Source: an uncultured Eubacteriales bacterium
GTDB lineage: Bacteria; Bacillota; Clostridia; Oscillospirales; Acutalibacteraceae
Assembly: GCA_934647945.1 (NCBI GenBank)
Contig: CAKUFK010000002.1
Span: 1-64,000 of the forward strand
DNA: 64,000 nt
Direction of reading: 5' to 3'
Under the pieces are notes generated by a model. That model worked only from the letters and a program-made list of their open reading frames with translations. It did no database searches and was not told the origin of the DNA. The position numbers and the translations under genes were made by a program. Below are positions 59,131 to 64,000 of the stretch, piece by piece. How positions within the stretch are numbered: position 1 is the stretch's first letter; every line of letters starts with the position of its first letter.

Positions 59131-60447
59131 ATGAGTATGCAGAATCCGCTGGAAAAACTGGCCGAAGCGGCCGCTGCCTGTCAAAACTCGCAGGCGCGCG
59201 CATTGCTCGGGCGGTTTTTCGATGAAGGGACCTTTGTGGAAATCGACCGGTTGGCGATGGATGGGGACAAGCCCGCCGAAGCAGCCTCCGGCTATGGCCT
59301 GGTCGGCGGCGCGCCGGTTTACGCCTTTGCCCAGGATAAAGCCGTGTGCAGCGGGGCCGTCGGCAAAGCGCAGGCGGCGAAGATTGCGAAGATCTATGAG
59401 CTGGCCGCCCAGAATGGCGCGCCCATCGTCGGCTTTTTCGACAGCGACGGCGCCAAGCTGGGAGAAGGGCTTGACGCGATGGACGCGATTGCCCAACTGC
59501 TTTTGTCTTCCAACAATCTGTCGGGCGTCGTGCCGCAGATCGCGGTGATTACCGGCGCATGCGTCGGTACCTCTGCGCTCATCGCCGCCACCTCGGATCT
59601 GGTGGTGATGGTCAAGGACGGGTCCTATTATCTGAGCAAAGATGACGAGGGCGGCAAACCCGATGTTCTGGCCGAGGACGAGGCGGATGCGCTGGCCAAA
59701 ACAAAAGCGCTGTTGTCTTATCTGCCTTCGAACAACCTCGCGGCGCCGCCTGTGTATGAAAGTGCTGCGGCTCCTATGGGAGCTTGTGCCGCGGCCGGGG
59801 ACTGTCCCGCCGCCGTGGCCGATCCCGGTACCCTTCTGGTTCTTTCCGAAGGCTCCGCCTGTGTGACGGCGTTCGGGCAAGTCGATGGTATGGCCTGCGG
59901 GCTGGTCACCCTCACGGGGGATTCGGTCTGCGGCTGCACGGCTTCCCGCGTGGCTCGTTTCGTCCGCTTGTGTGACGCTTTTTCCCTGCCGGTGCTGACC
60001 TTTGTGGACGCGGCCGGCTTCCAGGGGATCAAGGGCGCGGCCAAGCTGTCCCAGGCCTACACCGAGGCGACCACGGCGAAAATCAGTGTGATCACCGGTC
60101 GGGCCTACGGCCCGGTTTACATCGCGGTAGCCGGTAAGCTGGCTGGCGCCGACGCGGTTCTCGCGTGGCCGCAGGCGGTGATTTCGCCGCTGGCGCCCGA
60201 AACCGCGGTCCAGATCCTGTGGCGGGACCGCCTGGCCGCCATGCAGGATCCCACGGCCGACCGGGAGGCCCTGGCGGCGGAATACGCCGCTGAAGAGGGT
60301 TCCCCCCTCAAAGCGGCGGCCGGCGGGTATCTGACCGATGTCGTGGCCCCCGAAGAAACCAAGGCGAAAATTGCGATGCTGCTGGAAATGCTCGCTGGGA
60401 AACGGGTTTCCCGTCTGCCCAAGAAACATTCGAACATCCAGTTATAA
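59131..60447 (+). CDS. Acyl-CoA carboxyltransferase (12S-like) subunit, short form
   Basis: 438 residues of the carboxyl_trans (crotonase-like) superfamily. GGAPVYAFAQDKAVCSGAVG near residue 53, IAVITGACVGTSALIAATSD near 140 and the second half VDAAGFQGIKGAAKLSQAY near 293 with ISVITGRAYGPVYIAVAGK. Usual family members (MmdA, 12S, PccB) have about 510-520 residues, so this is shortened. Substrate likely methylmalonyl-CoA or malonyl-type. First of a three-gene biotin set with a carrier protein and a 5S/OadA-like subunit. Ribosome site CGGAGG. Confidence 0.8.
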   Translation: MSMQNPLEKLAEAAAACQNSQARALLGRFFDEGTFVEIDRLAMDGDKPAEAASGYGLVGGAPVYAFAQDKAVCSGAVGKAQAAKIAKIYELAAQNGAPIVGFFDSDGAKLGEGLDAMDAIAQLLLSSNNLSGVVPQIAVITGACVGTSALIAATSDLVVMVKDGSYYLSKDDEGGKPDVLAEDEADALAKTKALLSYLPSNNLAAPPVYESAAAPMGACAAAGDCPAAVADPGTLLVLSEGSACVTAFGQVDGMACGLVTLTGDSVCGCTASRVARFVRLCDAFSLPVLTFVDAAGFQGIKGAAKLSQAYTEATTAKISVITGRAYGPVYIAVAGKLAGADAVLAWPQAVISPLAPETAVQILWRDRLAAMQDPTADREALAAEYAAEEGSPLKAAAGGYLTDVVAPEETKAKIAMLLEMLAGKRVSRLPKKHSNIQL

Positions 60448-60507
60448 GGCAAACGGACGCCCGTCCGATCATCATTGAATTCAACAAAAAGAAAGGCATG
60501 ATCGAAT

Positions 60508-60912
60508 ATGAAACGCTTTCAAATCACGGTCAACGGCAACGCGTACGATGTTCAGGTAGAGGAAATGGGCGGCGCCGCGGCTTCTGCGCCGGCCGCTGTT
60601 CCGGCTCCGTCTGCCCCTGCCCCTGTGGCGGCACCCGCACCTGCTGCCGCTCCGGCACCTGCGGCGGCACCCGCCCCGGCGGCTCCTGTCGCGGCTGGGG
60701 CCGAGACCATTAATGCCCCCATGCCTGGCAACATCGTCAATGTGATGGTCAAGGCCGGTGATACCGTCGCCAAGGGCCAGGTTCTGCTGGTTCTCGAAGC
60801 CATGAAGATGGAAAACGAAATCATGTCCCCCCGTGACGGTGTCGTGGCGGGCGTACATGTCAGCAAGGGCGAGAGCGTGGATTCCGGTAAGCTGCTTGTC
60901 TCCCTGCAGTAA
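60508..60912 (+). CDS. Biotin carboxyl carrier protein
   Basis: 134 residues: a short N-terminal segment (KRFQITVNGNAYDVQVEEM), a flexible Ala/Pro linker of about 45 residues and a biotinyl domain with the biotin Lys in VLEAMKMENEI near residue 101. It shuttles carboxyl groups between the subunits encoded on either side, equivalent to the 1.3S subunit of transcarboxylase or the gamma subunit of decarboxylases. Confidence 0.93.
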   Translation: MKRFQITVNGNAYDVQVEEMGGAAASAPAAVPAPSAPAPVAAPAPAAAPAPAAAPAPAAPVAAGAETINAPMPGNIVNVMVKAGDTVAKGQVLLVLEAMKMENEIMSPRDGVVAGVHVSKGESVDSGKLLVSLQ

Positions 60913-60948
60913 GCGCAGCCGGCGCGAGAATGGAAAGGAATGATCGGT

Positions 60949-62349
60949 TTGGCTAAAGTCGGAATTACCGAAACCGTCCTGCGGGACGCCCACCAGTCGC
61001 TCATCGCCACCCGTATGACCACGGAAGAGATGCTGCCGGTGCTCGAGCAGCTGGACGATATCGGCTTCCGTTCCCTGGAGTGCTGGGGCGGCGCGACCTT
61101 TGACTCTTGCCTGCGCTTCCTAGGCGAGGATCCCTGGGAGCGGCTGCGCACCCTGAAAAAGCATATGCCCAAGACCCCGCTGCAGATGCTGTTCCGGGGC
61201 CAGAATATGCTGGGCTACCGGCATTACGCCGACGATGTTGTGGAATATTTCGTGCAGAAATCTGTAGCCAACGGTATCGACGTCATCCGGATTTTCGACG
61301 CGCTCAATGATATCCGGAACCTCGAGACCTCCATCAAGGCCGCCAAAAAGGAACAGGGCGCCCATGTCCAGGTCGCGATGTCCTACACCACCAGCCCGGT
61401 CCACAATATCGACTATTTCGTCAAGTACGCCAAGGTCATCGAGGAGACCGGCGCTGACTCCATCTGTATCAAGGATATGGCGGGCCTGCTGGTGCCGTAC
61501 GAGACCTATGATCTGGTCAAGGCGATCAAGGAAACGGTCAAGATCCCGGTCCAGATTCACTCCCATTTCACCGCCGGCATCGCCGATATGGTGATGATCA
61601 AGGCCATCGAGGCGGGCGCGGACGTCATCGATACCGCCATGTCGCCTCTGGCTCTGGGTACCTCCCATCCGGCCACCGAAGCCATGGTCGCCGCCCTCAA
61701 GGGCACGCCTTACGACACTGGTCTGGATCTCAAAAAACTCAGCGAGATCAGCGCCTATTTCCGCACCCTGCGCAAGAAGTACCTGGACAGCGGCCTGCTC
61801 AACCCCAAAATGCTGGAAGTGGACACCAATGCCCTGATTTATCAGGTGCCCGGTGGCATGCTCTCCAACCTGGTCAGCCAGCTCAAACAGGCCGGGAAGG
61901 AAGACAAGCTCGAAGAAGTGCTGCAGGAGGTGCCGCGGGTCCGCGAGGACGCCGGGTATCCGCCGCTGGTCACGCCGTCCTCCCAGATCGTGGGCACCCA
62001 GGCGGTGTTCAACATCATCGGCGGGGAACGCTACAAGATGGTGACCAAGGAGTTCAAGGGTCTGGTCCGGGGCGAATACGGTGCCACACCGGTGCCGATC
62101 AAGCCCGAGTTCATCAAGAAGATCATCGGCGACGAGGAGCCCATTACCTGCCGTCCGGCCGATCGCCTCGAGCCCGAATTGGATAAAATGCGGGACGAGA
62201 TGAAAGAGTGGTACGAGCAGGAGGAAGATGTGCTGACCTATGCCCAGTTCGGGCAGGTGGCGGTCAAATTCTTCGAAAAACGCCGCAACGATAAGTACCA
62301 CATCGACGGGGATCATCTCCATATGGAGGAACAGGTTCATCCCGTCTGA
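60949..62349 (+). CDS. Oxaloacetate decarboxylase alpha / transcarboxylase 5S subunit
   Basis: 466 residues. DRE-TIM barrel carboxyltransferase: ITETVLRDAHQSLIATRM at the start (metal Asp), ECWGGATFD, the carboxylated-Lys region CIKDMAGLL near 178 and metal ligands QIHSHFTAG near 203. It exchanges the carboxyl group between oxaloacetate/pyruvate and carrier biotin. No C-terminal biotin domain, consistent with the separate carrier gene. A TTG at 60949 is chosen: AAAGG lies 10 nt upstream, whereas the ATG at 60940 is only 1 nt from it. Confidence 0.9.
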   Translation: MAKVGITETVLRDAHQSLIATRMTTEEMLPVLEQLDDIGFRSLECWGGATFDSCLRFLGEDPWERLRTLKKHMPKTPLQMLFRGQNMLGYRHYADDVVEYFVQKSVANGIDVIRIFDALNDIRNLETSIKAAKKEQGAHVQVAMSYTTSPVHNIDYFVKYAKVIEETGADSICIKDMAGLLVPYETYDLVKAIKETVKIPVQIHSHFTAGIADMVMIKAIEAGADVIDTAMSPLALGTSHPATEAMVAALKGTPYDTGLDLKKLSEISAYFRTLRKKYLDSGLLNPKMLEVDTNALIYQVPGGMLSNLVSQLKQAGKEDKLEEVLQEVPRVREDAGYPPLVTPSSQIVGTQAVFNIIGGERYKMVTKEFKGLVRGEYGATPVPIKPEFIKKIIGDEEPITCRPADRLEPELDKMRDEMKEWYEQEEDVLTYAQFGQVAVKFFEKRRNDKYHIDGDHLHMEEQVHPV

Positions 62350-62366
62350 CAGGAAAAACCGTCTAC

Positions 62367-62388
62367 GAAAGCCCCGTTCGGGGCTTTC
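62367..62388 (+). terminator. Terminator after the carboxyltransferase operon
   Basis: Perfect 10-bp stem GAAAGCCCCG-TT-CGGGGCTTTC. Confidence 0.65.
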
Positions 62389-62431
62389 GTTCGTCTATTC
62401 CCAAGCCCCATGGGGGAGAGGAGGAAGGCCC

Positions 62432-63313
62432 TTGATCAGAAGCATGACCGGATTCGGCCGCTGCCAGAAGACGGTTGCCGGTATGGATATCACGGTGGAG
62501 CTCAAATCGGTCAATCATCGCTATTATGAATATTCGTCGCGCCTGCAGAGAGCATACGGTTTTTTGGACGATAAGCTCAAGTCCTATCTGCAAAAATATG
62601 TGTCCCGGGGCAAGCTGGAAGTTTTCGTCTACGTCGAGCCTTTGGAAGAGGAGGGCGGCGACGTTTCGGTCAATCTGTCCCTGGCCAGGAGCTATCAGCG
62701 GGCGTTGCTGGAACTTCGGGACGGCCTGGGCATGGCCGACGGCGCTTTCGGGCTCATGGATATCGCCCGCCTGCCCGACGTGCTCAGCGTCCACCGGGCT
62801 CCCGAGGATGAGGCGGCCGTCTGGACAGCGGTGCGGGAGGTCGTGGACGAAGCGGCCGGCCGCTTCTGCGCCATGAGGGAGACGGAGGGGGCGCGGCTGC
62901 GGGAGGATATCCTAAACCGCCGGCGCCTGATACTGGAAAACGTCTCCCGGGTGGAAGAACGCTCTCCCCAGACCGTCCGGGAACACATGGACAAGGTGGA
63001 AGCCCGGATGCGGGAGCTTCTCAGCACCGCGACGGTGGATGAACAGCGGCTGCTGACCGAGGCGGCGCTGTTCGCGGATAAGATCGCCGTGGCGGAGGAG
63101 ACCGTCCGCCTGCGCAGCCATCTCGACCAGCTCGAACAGATGCTGGACGGCAACGAGGCGATCGGACGCAAGCTGGATTTCCTGGTTCAGGAAATCAACC
63201 GGGAGGCCAATACCATTGGCTCCAAGGCGCAGGATGTGACGCTCGCCCGGGTTGTGGTCGATATCAAAGCGGAAATCGAAAAAATACGGGAGCAGATCCA
63301 AAACATTGAATAG
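62432..63313 (+). CDS. yicC: YicC family protein
   Basis: 293 residues, full family length. IRSMTGFGR at the N-terminus, ELKSVNHRYYEYSSRL near 25 and the C-terminal REANTIGSKAQDVTLARVVVDIKAEIEKIREQIQN are diagnostic. YicC proteins act in RNA turnover (an endoribonuclease-type role reported for the E. coli member). The TTG at 62432 is the start: GAGGAGG stands 7 nt upstream, and IRSMTGFGR is the conserved beginning. First of the yicC-remA-gmk cluster common in Clostridia. Confidence 0.94.
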   Translation: MIRSMTGFGRCQKTVAGMDITVELKSVNHRYYEYSSRLQRAYGFLDDKLKSYLQKYVSRGKLEVFVYVEPLEEEGGDVSVNLSLARSYQRALLELRDGLGMADGAFGLMDIARLPDVLSVHRAPEDEAAVWTAVREVVDEAAGRFCAMRETEGARLREDILNRRRLILENVSRVEERSPQTVREHMDKVEARMRELLSTATVDEQRLLTEAALFADKIAVAEETVRLRSHLDQLEQMLDGNEAIGRKLDFLVQEINREANTIGSKAQDVTLARVVVDIKAEIEKIREQIQNIE

Positions 63314-63332
63314 GACAGAAAGGGATGCGTGT

Positions 63333-63605
63333 ATGAAACTGATCAACATCGGCTTTGGCAACATGGTCTCCGCCAACCGTTTGGTTGCCATTGTCAGCCC
63401 TGAATCCGCCCCGATCAAACGGATCATCCAGGATGCGAAGGACCGGGGGACCCTGATCGACGCCACCTACGGCCGCCGCACCAGGGCCGTCCTTGTCACC
63501 GACAGCGACCATGTCATCCTGTCGGCGGTGCAGCCGGAAACGGTCGCCAACCGTCTGAACGACCGGGATGAGGAGGACGAGGAGGAGATCGAGGAGAATG
63601 ACTGA
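63333..63605 (+). CDS. remA: Extracellular matrix regulator RemA (DUF370)
   Basis: 90 residues: KLINIGFGNMVSANRLVAIV, SPESAPIKRIIQDAKDRGTL and IDATYGRRTRAVLVTDSDHV are the full RemA signature, followed by an acidic tail (RDEEDEEEIEEND). RemA forms ring-like DNA-binding oligomers that activate matrix and osmoprotection genes in B. subtilis. It overlaps the gmk start by 8 nt. Confidence 0.95.
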   Translation: MKLINIGFGNMVSANRLVAIVSPESAPIKRIIQDAKDRGTLIDATYGRRTRAVLVTDSDHVILSAVQPETVANRLNDRDEEDEEEIEEND

Positions 63606-64000
63606 GCCATCTGTCCGCGGGATGCTGATCGTTCTGTCGGGGCCCTCCGGCTCAGGCAAGGGGACGATCATCAAAAGCCTGCTTTCAGGCCGGAAGGATA
63701 CGGTTTTGTCCATCTCGGTAACCACCAGGCAGCCTCGTCCGGGGGAAATGGACGGCGTTCATTATTTCTTCCGGACCCGGGATGAATTCGAGGAGATGAT
63801 CGCCGCCGATTCCCTGCTCGAATATGCCGAGTATAATGGCCATTATTATGGCACGCCGGAGGAATCCATCAAAAAGTGGCTGGCCGAGGGCAAGAACGTG
63901 CTGCTGGAGATCGAGGTGCAGGGGGCGGAGCAGGTCATGGACCACCGGTCCGACCTGGTATCGATCTTCATCACCATTCCCTCTATGGAAGAACTCGAGC
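63598..64000 (+). CDS. gmk: Guanylate kinase, partial (5' end)
   Basis: Phosphorylates GMP to GDP. The 134 residues before the window edge include the P-loop SGPSGSGKGTII near residue 14, VTTRQPRPGEMDGVHYFF and the GMP-binding EYAEYNGHYYGTP, all diagnostic. The ATG (63598) sits inside the end of remA with GAGGAG upstream. The gene continues past 64000. Confidence 0.95.
   Translation, partial: MTEPSVRGMLIVLSGPSGSGKGTIIKSLLSGRKDTVLSISVTTRQPRPGEMDGVHYFFRTRDEFEEMIAADSLLEYAEYNGHYYGTPEESIKKWLAEGKNVLLEIEVQGAEQVMDHRSDLVSIFITIPSMEELE

Noticed and set aside
1..64000. CRISPR arrays, tRNA or rRNA genes
   Set aside because: No regularly spaced direct repeats, no tRNA-like T-arm/acceptor sequences and no rRNA motifs were noticed on reading; a tRNA covariance scan was not possible.

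Overview
The window reads as chromosome of a GC-rich, anaerobic, spore-forming Bacillota (Clostridia, most likely Oscillospiraceae/Ruminococcaceae-like). The evidence is the ctsR-mcsA-mcsB-clpC operon, remA, yicC, scpA/scpB, a YtfJ/GerW sporulation protein, strict-anaerobe enzymes (nrdD/nrdG and a glycyl radical enzyme with its activase), an L-box lysine riboswitch and consensus housekeeping promoters (TTGACA-17-TATAAT). No rRNA, tRNA or CRISPR array was recognised.

Layout. 1-627: 3' end of a probable serine-recombinase mobile element that interrupts a collagen-like surface/exosporium gene. 651-3606 (-): cobT, a membrane GGDEF protein and cobS. 3803-8354 (+): coiled-coil protein, fumarase beta subunit, YdbC/PC4 protein, uppP, a Cys-rich DUF3795-like protein, and a sigma-factor remnant next to an anti-sigma-like membrane protein. 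8407-11462 (-): nrdD, a 57-residue NrdD-tail-like protein and nrdG, behind an NrdR-type control region. 11788-14410: a stand-alone E2-like acyltransferase lacking the catalytic His, a divergent C39/BtrH-like protein, and two tiny Gly-Cys membrane peptides. 14595-19163: CtsR regulon operon. 19265-23484: XRE regulator, MscS channel, FAD oxidoreductase, a candidate structured ncRNA and a frameshifted DUF1062 gene. 23556-26755 (-): lysine-riboswitch-controlled asd-dapA-dapB. 26815: queA.

27841-35900 is an AT-rich island unlike its flanks. It holds a decayed carbamoyltransferase/radical SAM/glycosyltransferase-like set, an acetyltransferase, a hypothetical Cys-tail protein, an N-terminally short DAHP synthase and an HTH/membrane-protein pair behind a perfect 18-bp inverted repeat.

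From 35928 the GC-rich backbone resumes: DUF4173 membrane protein, a PHP-UvrD helicase fusion, then a glycyl radical enzyme/activase/Zn-alcohol dehydrogenase operon with a divergent AraC regulator (a catabolic module of unknown substrate whose active-site residues match diol-dehydratase-type eliminases). Next come a sirtuin, a methyltransferase, a PflA-like radical SAM protein, a winged-helix regulator, NAD salvage genes (nicotinamidase, nicotinate phosphoribosyltransferase), ppa and rpmB. 52958-57343 runs M50 protease, scpA, scpB, DUF2953, ytfJ, D-Ala-D-Ala carboxypeptidase. 57800-64000 holds rluB, a small ORF, a three-gene biotin carboxyltransferase set, yicC, remA and the start of gmk. A dispersed intergenic repeat with covarying hairpins appears near 47.7 kb and twice, head to head, near 57.5 kb.

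Functions are assigned from recognised motifs in the translations; no database search was run.
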